Of a DNA stretch of 6,055 bases, positions 1 through 6,055 are shown in pieces; the stretch's first letter is position 1, and every line of letters starts with the position of its first letter. Position numbers and translations under genes: made by a program. This DNA is from Halomonas sp. (GTDB taxonomy: Bacteria; Pseudomonadota; Gammaproteobacteria; Pseudomonadales; Oleiphilaceae), in the NCBI GenBank assembly GCA_007135745.1, contig SLIH01000224.1:1-6055 (forward strand), read 5' to 3'. The notes under the pieces are model-generated. The model ran no database searches and was not told the origin of the DNA. It saw nothing but the letters and a program-made list of their open reading frames with translations.

Positions 1-1362
1 CTTCTCGCGCCAGGTCTGACGTATCCGGTGGCGATACTGACCATTACGAAGGCTCTCCAGGCACTCGTCGAAGAGTGGCCGTCGTCGCGTCACGAAGTCT
101 TCCCGATTAAGGTCCGCCGGGCCGTTGTGAAACGGATGAAAGAAAGCCCCTGGCAAGGGCGCATAGAGGGCGGGCCAGCACAGCAGACCGAAGAGGCCCG
201 TAAGCAGGGTGTTCTCGACGTAGTAGACCGGCGCCGCGTCATCGGTCACCGCTTCCATGGCCGCCCATTCCACGGGAACATCCCGGGGGCAGGCCAGCTC
301 GAGCTGCCATTCCCGGATGGCCGGGGGCGTGTCCGTTGGCGGTAGTGGGTGGTTGAGGCGTTTGCCGAGGCGCTTGAGCAGCCGGTCCAGCCCGCGTTCT
401 TCCGCCTCGCTGCGCGGTGCTTGCCGGGCCTCGCATGCCAGCGTCCAGGCTTCATCGAAACGCTGCCTCCTTTCCAGCAGGCGAAGGGCCTTGAGCCGTG
501 CTTCCCGGTGCTGACTGGCGGCGAATGCCTCCAGGGCCAGTTGCGGGTTGCCGTTGCGCTCGGCCTGACGGCCCAGTTCAAACAGAAGCCGGCCGCGACG
601 GCTTTCCAGCCAGGGATTATCCTGCTGTTCGCCGGGCAGGTCCGGCCACACAGACTCCGGGGGCTCTCCGGCATCAAGCCGTTCCCGACACTGGTGCATG
701 AGCAGGTAGCAGTCCACATCCCGGCGCTCGTCAAAGGCCCGGGATTCAGGGGTCATGGGCACCTGCTCGTAGCTCTGGTAACCGAGCTCCACCAGCACGA
801 AATCGGGCCAGCTCTGGCGCAGATTGCCGAAGAACATCAGTCGCACCCGGTCAAACAGGGCCATGTCGTAAAGGCGGACTACAGGCCCCTCCACACCCCA
901 CGCTGAGGCCTTCATGGCATCGGGAAACACCCCGGACAGCGTTTCCAGCAGCTGGCCTTTGGAAGCACTGCGCGTCAGGCCGGCCTGCTGGATGGCGTCG
1001 CAGAACGCCACCCGCAGGTCGGGCAGGGTGAAGAGACGAAAAACCTCGTTCAGATTCAGCTCTGGATCCGGATCGACCCATCCGGCATCCACCAGTTCAT
1101 CAACGACTTCGGCTTCCGGAACCCCGAGCTCCGGGTAGCTGAGGCGGTCCGCACGAAAACAGTCGCCGGTGCGCATCACCAGCCGAACCAGCAGGGCACG
1201 GCCAGCGACACTCAGGCAGCGGATATTCGCCAGGCGGGTGCGTTCATCGGGCAGCAGCAGATCACCGTGATGATCCGCCACCCAGTTCACGAGGGTTTCG
1301 AAATTCTTCAGGTAATAGAGCGGATCCTCAAGATCGGCTGTGGTAACCGGGGGCTGCGTCAT
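1..1362 (-). CDS. fan1: FAN1-like VRR-NUC domain nuclease, N-terminal 454 residues (3' end outside window)
   Basis: The minus-strand frame is open from the ATG at 1362 to the window edge (454 codons, no stop), so the gene is cut by the window rather than broken. The protein begins MTQPPVTTADLEDPLYYLKN, which resembles the start of bacterial FAN1 proteins. Residues about 118-150 look SAP-like (around GLTRSASKGQLLETLS), and about 255-315 is a helical TPR-like stretch. Residues 379-434 hold the family signature: VYYVENTLLTGLFGLL, then a segment with APLPGAFFHPF, then PADLNREDF. Glu383 in YYVEN is the likely first metal-binding acidic residue of the VRR-NUC active site (inferred by family resemblance). 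The remaining catalytic D...ExK motif would lie beyond the left edge; bacterial members are usually about 550 residues. Family members are Mn/Mg-dependent 5'-flap and structure-specific nucleases that act on DNA interstrand crosslinks. The start follows the selO stop by 2 nt with no good Shine-Dalgarno, so translation is probably coupled to selO. Confidence 0.9.
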   Translation of the reverse strand, partial: MTQPPVTTADLEDPLYYLKNFETLVNWVADHHGDLLLPDERTRLANIRCLSVAGRALLVRLVMRTGDCFRADRLSYPELGVPEAEVVDELVDAGWVDPDPELNLNEVFRLFTLPDLRVAFCDAIQQAGLTRSASKGQLLETLSGVFPDAMKASAWGVEGPVVRLYDMALFDRVRLMFFGNLRQSWPDFVLVELGYQSYEQVPMTPESRAFDERRDVDCYLLMHQCRERLDAGEPPESVWPDLPGEQQDNPWLESRRGRLLFELGRQAERNGNPQLALEAFAASQHREARLKALRLLERRQRFDEAWTLACEARQAPRSEAEERGLDRLLKRLGKRLNHPLPPTDTPPAIREWQLELACPRDVPVEWAAMEAVTDDAAPVYYVENTLLTGLFGLLCWPALYAPLPGAFFHPFHNGPADLNREDFVTRRRPLFDECLESLRNGQYRHRIRQTWREK

Positions 1363-1364
1363 GG

Positions 1365-2849
1365 TCAGGTACCGCAGAAGGTTCGTACCACCTGTTCGTT
1401 GGCTGCCGGCGGCTGCATGTATTCCGGATGTTCCCCGGGTTCCCGATAGGGATCGGTCACCATGGCCAACAGCCGGTGAAAAGGCTCAAAATCGCCCTTG
1501 TCCTCGGCCGCGCGGATGGCCTCCTCAACCCGATGGTTGCGGGGAATGACGGCGGGATTGACGGCCCGCATGCGTTCGCCGCGATCTACTGCCGGAACCG
1601 ACTCCCGCTGCAGTCGCTGCTGCCAGCGCTGCGACCACTGATGCCAGTCATTGGCGTCACGAAAAAGGGCGGCCACCTCCGCATCGTCACCTGGATCCTC
1701 GGCCACCCGGTACAGGTAACGGAAGAACAGTGTGAAATCCACGCGGTGGTCGGCCAGGCTCTGGAGCAATGCTTCAAGCAGCGTGGCATCGTCTTCTTCG
1801 GGGTTTTCCAGGCCCAGCTTGGCGCGCATGGCATCCAGCCAGAAGGCGTCGTAACGGGGCATGAAGTCCTCCAGTACCGCCTTCGCCTTTTCGATGGCGA
1901 CGTCCTGATCCTCATCGATCAGCGGCAGCAGTGTTTCCGCCAGCCGCGCCAGATTCCAGCGGGCCACATAGGGCTGATTCTCAAAGGAATAACGTCCCTG
2001 CACATCAATGGAACTGAACACCGTCTCCGGGTGGTAGGCGTCCATAAAGGCGCAGGGACCATAGTCCAGGGTTTCGCCGGAGACGGTCATGTTATCCGTG
2101 TTCATAACGCCATGAATAAAGCCGATGCTCATCCATTGCGCCACCAGGCTGGCCTGTCGCTCGGAAACACACCGCAGCAGTTCGAGATAGGGATTGTCCT
2201 CGAACATGGCATTCGGAAAATGGCGGGCTATGACGTAATCCGCCAGACGCTGAAGCTGGTCCCGGTCATCCTGCAACGCCAGATACTGGAAGGTCCCCAC
2301 CCGAATGTGACTGGCCGCGACCCGGGTAATCACCGCACCCGGCTGCGGGTATTCACGCACCACCTGCTCACCGGTGGTGACCGCCGCCAGTGCACGCGTG
2401 GTGGGTATACCGAGCGCATACATGGCTTCGCTGACCAGGTATTCCCTGAGCACCGGCCCCAGGGGCGCAAGACCGTCACTTCCAGGACGGGAGAAGGGTG
2501 TTTTTCCGGCGCCCTTGAGCTGAATGTCGCGCCGTTTACCGTAGGCATCGACGACTTCGCCCAGCAGAATGGCACGACCGTCCCCAAGCAGTGGAACCAG
2601 GTTGCCGAACTGGTGACCGCAATAGGCCATGGCCAGCGAATCCGCACCTTCCGGCAATTGGTTGCCAGAAAACACCTCGGCCAGGGAGGCTTCATCACTG
2701 TGCTTCACATCAATTCCCAGGGAATCGGCCAGGGCGTGATTGAAGCAAATCAGCCCAGGGGTGCTGGCGGATTTGGGTTCGCAGCGGCGGAAAAACACCT
2801 CGGGCAGACGAGCGTAGGAATTATCAAAGGGAAACCGGGGCAGCGACAT
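1365..2849 (-). CDS. selO: SelO/YdiU family protein adenylyltransferase (AMPylase)
   Basis: SelO is a pseudokinase-fold enzyme that binds ATP in flipped orientation and transfers AMP to Ser/Thr/Tyr of target proteins; in bacteria it is linked to protein S-glutathionylation and oxidative stress. With the start at 2849 the protein has 494 residues, close to E. coli YdiU (about 478). Landmarks are FDNSYARLP near the N terminus, a nucleotide-binding stretch at about 88-96 (LLGDGRAIL), LKGAGKTPFSR at 111-121 with candidate ATP-binding Lys112, LREYLVSEAM, GIPTTRAL, and HGVMNTDNM with candidate catalytic Asp252 and Asn253. TLDYGP follows with metal-binding Asp262. The C terminus is VRTFCGT: a Cys third from the end, where vertebrate SelO carries selenocysteine. 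The frame is open up to an ATG at 2927 (26 more residues), but the internal ATG at 2849 is preferred because GAGGAGG precedes it and family homology begins just after it. It lies downstream of the nosL hairpin and is followed almost at once by the FAN1-like gene. Confidence 0.95.
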   Translation of the reverse strand: MSLPRFPFDNSYARLPEVFFRRCEPKSASTPGLICFNHALADSLGIDVKHSDEASLAEVFSGNQLPEGADSLAMAYCGHQFGNLVPLLGDGRAILLGEVVDAYGKRRDIQLKGAGKTPFSRPGSDGLAPLGPVLREYLVSEAMYALGIPTTRALAAVTTGEQVVREYPQPGAVITRVAASHIRVGTFQYLALQDDRDQLQRLADYVIARHFPNAMFEDNPYLELLRCVSERQASLVAQWMSIGFIHGVMNTDNMTVSGETLDYGPCAFMDAYHPETVFSSIDVQGRYSFENQPYVARWNLARLAETLLPLIDEDQDVAIEKAKAVLEDFMPRYDAFWLDAMRAKLGLENPEEDDATLLEALLQSLADHRVDFTLFFRYLYRVAEDPGDDAEVAALFRDANDWHQWSQRWQQRLQRESVPAVDRGERMRAVNPAVIPRNHRVEEAIRAAEDKGDFEPFHRLLAMVTDPYREPGEHPEYMQPPAANEQVVRTFCGT

Positions 2850-2851
2850 AG

Positions 2852-2858
2852 CCTCCTC
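2852..2858 (-). promoter_or_regulatory. Shine-Dalgarno of selO
   Basis: GAGGAGG on the minus strand is followed by a 2-nt spacer (CT) to the ATG at 2849. The spacing from the last G is short, but pairing through the upstream GAGG or AGGAG portion gives a more usual distance. The alternative in-frame ATGs at 2870 and 2927 have no comparable purine tract, so this site decides the selO start. Confidence 0.55.
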
Positions 2859-3034
2859 GAATGGAATCATCAAATCCGGGCCACTCACACTATAGGGCCG
2901 GTTGTCAGAATACCACCTGCGTAACAAATTGCTGAACAGGCTGTCATGACCGAATCGCAGAGGAGATCAAGCGGTTCGTGGACATTGTCGAGACCGGGAC
3001 CGGACATCTGGTTGTCTGAGCGGGTGAGGATTCG

Positions 3035-3064
3035 AGTCCGATGCCCGGGTGTGGGCATCGGACT
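3035..3064 (-). terminator. Stem-loop after nosL, likely 3' end of the nos transcript
   Basis: Arms 3035-3046 (AGTCCGATGCCC on the plus strand) and 3053-3064 (GGGCATCGGACT) form a perfect 12-bp stem around a 6-nt loop. The stem begins 5 nt past the nosL stop codon. No T-run follows it on either strand (minus strand continues CGAATCCTCACC), so it does not fit a canonical intrinsic terminator. Its position and strength suggest transcription termination with help, or a 3'-end structure protecting the mRNA from exonucleases. The assignment to the minus strand is inferred from its closeness to nosL; the structure itself can form on both strands. Confidence 0.6.
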
Positions 3065-3069
3065 GGCCG

Positions 3070-3582
3070 TCAGGAAGGCGCGTACTCCTGGATCACATTG
3101 CGGTCGAGAACATCGAACTCGAACAACTGACCACCGTGACGTTCAGCAAAGGCCTCAGCGTCATCGCGCGAGGAGAAGGGCGCGGGTGAATGGCCCATGG
3201 CCGCCTGTTGATCATGCCCGACCACATACCAGGCCTTATCGGCGTCCATCCAATGCTCGTCGGAGGGTTCATCCCAGTCTGTATGGGAAAGGTTATGCAC
3301 ATAAAGGGCCGCGATGTTGGGCCCAGATTCCGGTTGCCAGGCCCAGGACAGCATATCGCTGACGGAGCAGAACGCCAGTTGACGGCCGTCGCGGCGACAG
3401 GCCTGACCCTTGGGGCCGGGGAAGCGCACAATGGTCATACCGCAGAGTGCGCATTCGTGTTCATCGGTCAGGATCAGGGGGCTGCAATCGGCTGCCGCAT
3501 CCCGCCCGGATTCGCCACAGCCAACCAGTGACAGCACCGGCAGGGCCCCAAGTAGACAGAGTATCTCTCTTCTGGTCGTCAT
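3070..3582 (-). CDS. nosL: NosL, copper-binding lipoprotein for nitrous oxide reductase maturation
   Basis: NosL is a Cu(I) chaperone anchored to the outer membrane facing the periplasm; it hands copper to NosD of the NosDFY complex for assembly of the NosZ copper centres. The 170-residue product starts MTTRREILCLLGALPVLSLV and has lipobox LVGC with Cys22 as the lipidated residue. The mature part has ECALCGM at 43-49, giving Cys44, Cys47 and Met49, the family's metal-site motif. It also has FCSVSDML around Cys72, and a C-terminal region with AAMGH at about 128-131 and PFSSRDDAEAFAERHGG, typical of NosL. The frame is open for 16 more codons up to an ATG at 3630, inside nosY. The ATG at 3582 is chosen because it has a good Shine-Dalgarno and puts the signal peptide exactly at the N terminus. 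It is the last nos gene here, 13 nt after nosY and followed by a strong stem-loop. The TRREIL at 3-8 before the hydrophobic stretch resembles a Tat signal. Confidence 0.95.
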   Translation of the reverse strand: MTTRREILCLLGALPVLSLVGCGESGRDAAADCSPLILTDEHECALCGMTIVRFPGPKGQACRRDGRQLAFCSVSDMLSWAWQPESGPNIAALYVHNLSHTDWDEPSDEHWMDADKAWYVVGHDQQAAMGHSPAPFSSRDDAEAFAERHGGQLFEFDVLDRNVIQEYAPS

Positions 3583-3586
3583 TGCG

Positions 3587-3593
3587 CTCTCCC
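3587..3593 (-). promoter_or_regulatory. Shine-Dalgarno of nosL
   Basis: GGGAGAG on the minus strand lies in the 13-nt gap between the nosY stop and the nosL ATG at 3582. GGGAG is 6 nt from the ATG. This supports the start at 3582 over the longer open frame from 3630. Confidence 0.6.
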
Positions 3594-3595
3594 GA

Positions 3596-4426
3596 TCAGG
3601 TGCGCCGGGCACGGAAAAGCCCGGCGGCAATGGCCAATGGAATCAAAACCCAGCCTGCCATCAGAGACAGCAACTGGACTACGGAGTATTGCTGCCGGGC
3701 CAGAACCTCCAGCATACCACTGGCTTCGGCCACGCTCTCGAAACCGGTAAGGTTCACCAGTCGGAACACATCGGTGGGGTTGATCAGCAGCAGAAAACGG
3801 AACAGGCCGTCGTCCACGCGCCCTTCCGTGCCTACAAGAAGACCCAGCAGGGCGAGGTCATAAACCAGCACGAACAGGAACCAGACCAATAACGCCAATC
3901 CAGCGGCCCGGGCCTTCTCCCGTGCGACCACGCTGATCAGGTACGCGAGGGCCAGGAAAGCCCATCCCAGCAGAATGGCGCTGCCGATGAACAGACTGAA
4001 GGGACCGGCCAGCAGGGCAACTGTAGCGTCGCCGTCGAACATCACGATAACGGCGGCGGCAAGACCAAAGCCCAAAAACGTGGACAGGGCCAGAATTGAG
4101 GCATGGCCCATAAACTTACCGCCCAACAGGGCCGTGCGGCTGATGGGGTAGGTCATCAACAGCAGCAGCGTCCCCTGCTCGTCTTCGCCCACGATACTGT
4201 CGTAGGCGAGCATCAGCGCAATCAGGGGAATCAGAAAAACCGCCAGGCTGGCCAGACTGGCGATGGTGGTGGAAACCCGGGTAAAGCCCACCTCGCCGGA
4301 AACCGCCGCGCCGAACCAGGCCAGGGCGATAGCCAGAACCGCAAAGGCGAGGGTAATGGCCAGCACCCAGCGATTGCGTAGACCGTCACGAAATTCCTTA
4401 CCGGCGACCACCAGGGCTTCATACAT
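3596..4426 (-). CDS. nosY: NosY, ABC-2 type membrane permease of the NosDFY complex
   Basis: NosY forms the inner-membrane dimer of the NosD-NosF2-NosY2 transporter-like machine needed to build the Cu-S clusters of NosZ. Coupling between NosF ATP hydrolysis and periplasmic NosD passes through it. The 276-residue protein has six evident hydrophobic segments, at about 20-40, 56-76, 108-130, 138-162, 174-198 and 249-270, which is the expected ABC-2 layout. Between the second and third is the conserved cytosolic stretch YDSIVGEDEQGTLLLLMTYP, with SR following, typical of NosY and related ABC-2 permeases. INPTDVFRL at about 215-223 in the loop before the last helix is also characteristic. The start ATG at 4426 overlaps the nosF stop by 8 nt (ATGTATGA), so the two are probably translated in a coupled manner. 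A GGGAG sits 9 nt upstream inside nosF. Length and sequence look intact. Confidence 0.95.
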   Translation of the reverse strand: MYEALVVAGKEFRDGLRNRWVLAITLAFAVLAIALAWFGAAVSGEVGFTRVSTTIASLASLAVFLIPLIALMLAYDSIVGEDEQGTLLLLMTYPISRTALLGGKFMGHASILALSTFLGFGLAAAVIVMFDGDATVALLAGPFSLFIGSAILLGWAFLALAYLISVVAREKARAAGLALLVWFLFVLVYDLALLGLLVGTEGRVDDGLFRFLLLINPTDVFRLVNLTGFESVAEASGMLEVLARQQYSVVQLLSLMAGWVLIPLAIAAGLFRARRT

Positions 4427-5348
4427 GATGGGAGGCTCCCTCGTTCAGTTGCCGGTCAAAATGGGCGTAGAGTGTTTCCAGGGTGGGTGTCTCCACACTG
4501 AGGTCCCTGAGCCAGGAGTTCTTCATCAGTTCCTGCATCACCGGCAATTTCTGCTCCGCCCGGATCTGGATCACCCAATCGTCATCCTCGCCCGCTTCCA
4601 GGCTCAGGATTCGGCCATCAAGACGCTGGCGCAGATCATGGTCGGCTACGGCAGGGTGGGCATGGATGGTCAGAGGCAATGCCGCCTGCTGCCGCAGTTC
4701 CTCCATGGTGCCTTCCGCCAGCAGTCGACCCCGGCCCAGGATGGCGACGCGATCGACGTGTTTTTCCACACCCGGCAGGACATGGGAACAGAGAATCACT
4801 GCGGTGCCTTCGCCGCGAAGCTGATCAATGGTGGCGTAGACATCGCGGGTCGCCATGGGATCAAGGCCAACGGTGGGCTCATCGAGCAACAGCAGTCTGG
4901 GGTGCCCCAACAGGGCCTGGGCCAGGCCGAGACGCTGGCGCATGCCCTTGGAATAGGTGCGCACCCGGCGTCCAGCGGCTTCTTCGAGCCCCACCTGCTC
5001 CAGCAGCTGGTTTACCTTGCGCGCGTCCACCCGTTTGAGGCGGGCAAAGTAACGAAGAACTTCCCGACCAGTGAGGTTGCCGTAAAAGCTGACGTTCTCG
5101 GGAAGGTAACCGAGCTGCAGGCGAAGTCGGCCGGCACCGTGCCCGCGGGGATTCTGACCAAGCACCGAGACCTGTCCGGAGGTCGGCGCAAGCACGCCAA
5201 GAATCAGTTTCATGGCGGTGGATTTGCCCGCGCCATTGTGTCCCAGCAAACCCAGAACTTCGCCGGCTTCCAGCGACAGATCCAGTCCCTGCAGCGCACA
5301 GAGACTTCCAAACTCACGCCGGAGCTTTTCCATGACGACGGCCTTCAT
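4419..5348 (-). CDS. nosF: NosF, ABC transporter ATPase of the NosDFY complex
   Basis: NosF is the cytoplasmic ATPase pair that powers NosDFY in nitrous oxide reductase maturation. The 309-residue protein has all nucleotide-binding elements in order: Walker A GHNGAGKST at 36-44, a Q-loop region GYLPENVSF at 80-88, the ABC signature YSKGMRQR at 132-139, Walker B LLLLDEP at 152-158 with Glu157 as catalytic base, D-loop GLDP at 161-164, and switch His189 in CSHV. Residues from about 225 form the usual C-terminal extension of NosF. The Q-loop position reads PEN rather than PQN, as in many ABC-2 linked ATPases. The start at 5348 overlaps the nosD stop by 4 nt (ATGA), and GAGGAG lies 5 nt upstream. 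Identity as NosF rather than a generic ABC ATPase rests on its position between nosD and nosY. Confidence 0.96.
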   Translation of the reverse strand: MKAVVMEKLRREFGSLCALQGLDLSLEAGEVLGLLGHNGAGKSTAMKLILGVLAPTSGQVSVLGQNPRGHGAGRLRLQLGYLPENVSFYGNLTGREVLRYFARLKRVDARKVNQLLEQVGLEEAAGRRVRTYSKGMRQRLGLAQALLGHPRLLLLDEPTVGLDPMATRDVYATIDQLRGEGTAVILCSHVLPGVEKHVDRVAILGRGRLLAEGTMEELRQQAALPLTIHAHPAVADHDLRQRLDGRILSLEAGEDDDWVIQIRAEQKLPVMQELMKNSWLRDLSVETPTLETLYAHFDRQLNEGASHHV

Positions 5349-6055
5349 GAGTGCTCCTCAATTGTTCTGGGTGGACGCATCAAGGGTGCACTGTCTTTGA
5401 CCCCGGATGGACGGAGAATGGGAAAGGCCCGCTGCACCCAGCGCAGCAACTGCACGGCGGGGCTGTTCATCAGCACCCGGGCCATGGGGTAGGTCCAGAG
5501 GATACGGTCTACGGCGTCATTGGGTTCGTAGGGCACATCACCAATGCCATCCCCGGACATGTCCCAGCCCATGTAGTCACTCCAGTAATTGCCACGCCCC
5601 TCATGGGACCAGTCCTGCTTACGGGTGGCCACGTACTTGACCTGGGTCCGGTTGCTGAAAAAAGCGTTGCCGTAGATCTCATTGCCTTCAGAACCCGCAG
5701 TCAGATGAATGCCGATATCGGTACCGGCAAGGACATTGTTGCGGATAACGTTCTGTTGCGAGTTATAGATGAACAGGGCCTTGCCGTCACCACCGGAAAT
5801 GGCCGTACCGGTACCGGGGTTGGTGCTGGTCCGAATATCCACGGCGGTATTGCCCTCGATAATGGAGTGGGTAAGGTGATTGAGCAGGAAACCGTAGCCT
5901 TCATCATCTTCGGCACGGTTGCCGATCACTTCCAGTTGCCGGGACTGCATCAGCGCGAAGCCAGTGCGGTTGCCCCGGGTCCTGTTGTTGATGACCTTGT
6001 TGCGGTGGGAATACATGTAGTGGATACCATAACGCTGATCACAGAGTCGGTTGGA
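5345..6055 (-). CDS. nosD: NosD, periplasmic beta-helix copper-cluster maturation protein, C-terminal 236 residues (5' end outside window)
   Basis: NosD is the periplasmic right-handed beta-helix (CASH domain) subunit of NosDFY; it receives copper from NosL and contacts NosZ. The frame is open to the right edge of the window, so the N-terminal portion with the signal peptide is missing; full-length proteins are about 430 residues. The visible part (numbered from the edge) shows repeating beta-helix turns with Asn ladders, such as NKVINNRTRGN (19-29), NVIRNNVLAG (102-111) and GNEIYGNAFFSN (124-135). RGNYWSDYMGWDMSGDGIGD at 154-173 and YEPNDAVDRILW at 176-187 are strongly conserved in NosD. The tail NSPAVQLLRWVQRAFPILRP is the family C-terminal helix, followed by SGVKDSAPLM. 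The in-frame ATG at 6016 is an internal methionine, not the start: the family match continues upstream of it (YGIHYMYSHRN). Confidence 0.95.
   Translation of the reverse strand, partial: SNRLCDQRYGIHYMYSHRNKVINNRTRGNRTGFALMQSRQLEVIGNRAEDDEGYGFLLNHLTHSIIEGNTAVDIRTSTNPGTGTAISGGDGKALFIYNSQQNVIRNNVLAGTDIGIHLTAGSEGNEIYGNAFFSNRTQVKYVATRKQDWSHEGRGNYWSDYMGWDMSGDGIGDVPYEPNDAVDRILWTYPMARVLMNSPAVQLLRWVQRAFPILRPSGVKDSAPLMRPPRTIEEHS

Noticed and set aside
1..454. Apparent loss of the FAN1 nuclease domain
   Set aside because: The frame is still open at position 1 with no frameshift or stop; the domain is missing only because the window ends.
349..906. A 185-codon plus-strand open frame and several short minus-strand frames near the left edge
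   Set aside because: The minus-strand frame open from 1362 to the window edge encodes a recognisable FAN1-like protein through this whole region. The others are its shadows.
2885..2920. Possible selO promoter: TATAGT at 2889-2894 on the minus strand as a -10 box
   Set aside because: No acceptable -35 hexamer lies 16-18 nt upstream (GGTGGT at 17 nt), and there is no extended -10 TGn. A selO promoter in the gap is plausible but cannot be placed from sequence.
1428..2924. A 498-codon plus-strand open frame opposite selO
   Set aside because: It is in exact codon register with selO, so it is open simply because selO avoids TTA, CTA and TCA codons, which are rare in GC-rich genes. The minus strand has a full conserved protein family with catalytic motifs, and the plus-strand product has no recognisable features.
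2850..2927. 26-residue N-terminal extension of SelO from the ATG at 2927
   Set aside because: It has no Shine-Dalgarno, and its sequence does not resemble the start of SelO proteins. Family similarity begins just after the ATG at 2849, which has GAGGAGG upstream.
3028..3064. GGATTCGAGTCC resembling a tRNA T-arm or an attachment-site core
   Set aside because: The conserved G before TTCGA is an A here, the T-stem does not pair, and no acceptor, anticodon arm or CCA is nearby. Part of it is simply the left arm of the stem-loop.
3583..3630. 16-residue N-terminal extension of NosL from the ATG at 3630
   Set aside because: It would overlap nosY by 35 nt and push the lipoprotein signal inward. The ATG at 3582 has a good ribosome site and gives a normal signal peptide.
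4263..5492. A 409-codon plus-strand open frame spanning nosY, nosF and nosD
   Set aside because: It is an antisense frame in codon register with nosF. It crosses three well-supported minus-strand genes, and its product matches nothing I recognise.

Overview
The window is a GC-rich stretch in which every gene I can support lies on the minus strand. It looks like a denitrifying gammaproteobacterium of the Marinobacter/Halomonas/Pseudomonas kind. That assignment rests on the nos gene order, on a FAN1-type VRR-NUC protein of the Pseudomonas style, and on a cysteine-ending SelO. It is an inference, since no rRNA or other phylogenetic marker is present.

Read in the direction of transcription (from high to low coordinates), the window opens inside nosD, whose C-terminal 236 residues are present. 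It then runs through complete nosF, nosY and nosL genes. These encode the maturation machinery that assembles and sulfurates the copper clusters of nitrous oxide reductase (NosZ). NosD is the periplasmic beta-helix protein, NosF the ATPase, NosY the membrane permease and NosL the outer-membrane copper-delivery lipoprotein. The genes are tightly coupled: nosD/nosF overlap by 4 nt, nosF/nosY by 8 nt, and nosY/nosL are separated by 13 nt. nosR and nosZ are not in the window and would be expected upstream of nosD, beyond the right edge. No nosX/apbE-like gene follows nosL.

A perfect 12-bp stem-loop lies 5 nt past the nosL stop and probably marks the 3' end of the nos transcript. A gap of about 220 nt follows, then a second unit: selO (a pseudokinase-fold protein AMPylase involved in redox stress) and, 2 nt after its stop, the first 454 codons of a FAN1-like structure-specific nuclease. 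The nuclease gene runs off the left edge before most of its VRR-NUC catalytic domain.

The window looks like ordinary core and denitrification gene content. I do not see a new system, mobile element, CRISPR array or RNA gene. The points worth a second look are the U-less hairpin after nosL, a short coding-like plus-strand fragment in the nosL-selO gap, a Tat-like signal on NosL, and the near-fused selO-FAN1 pair.
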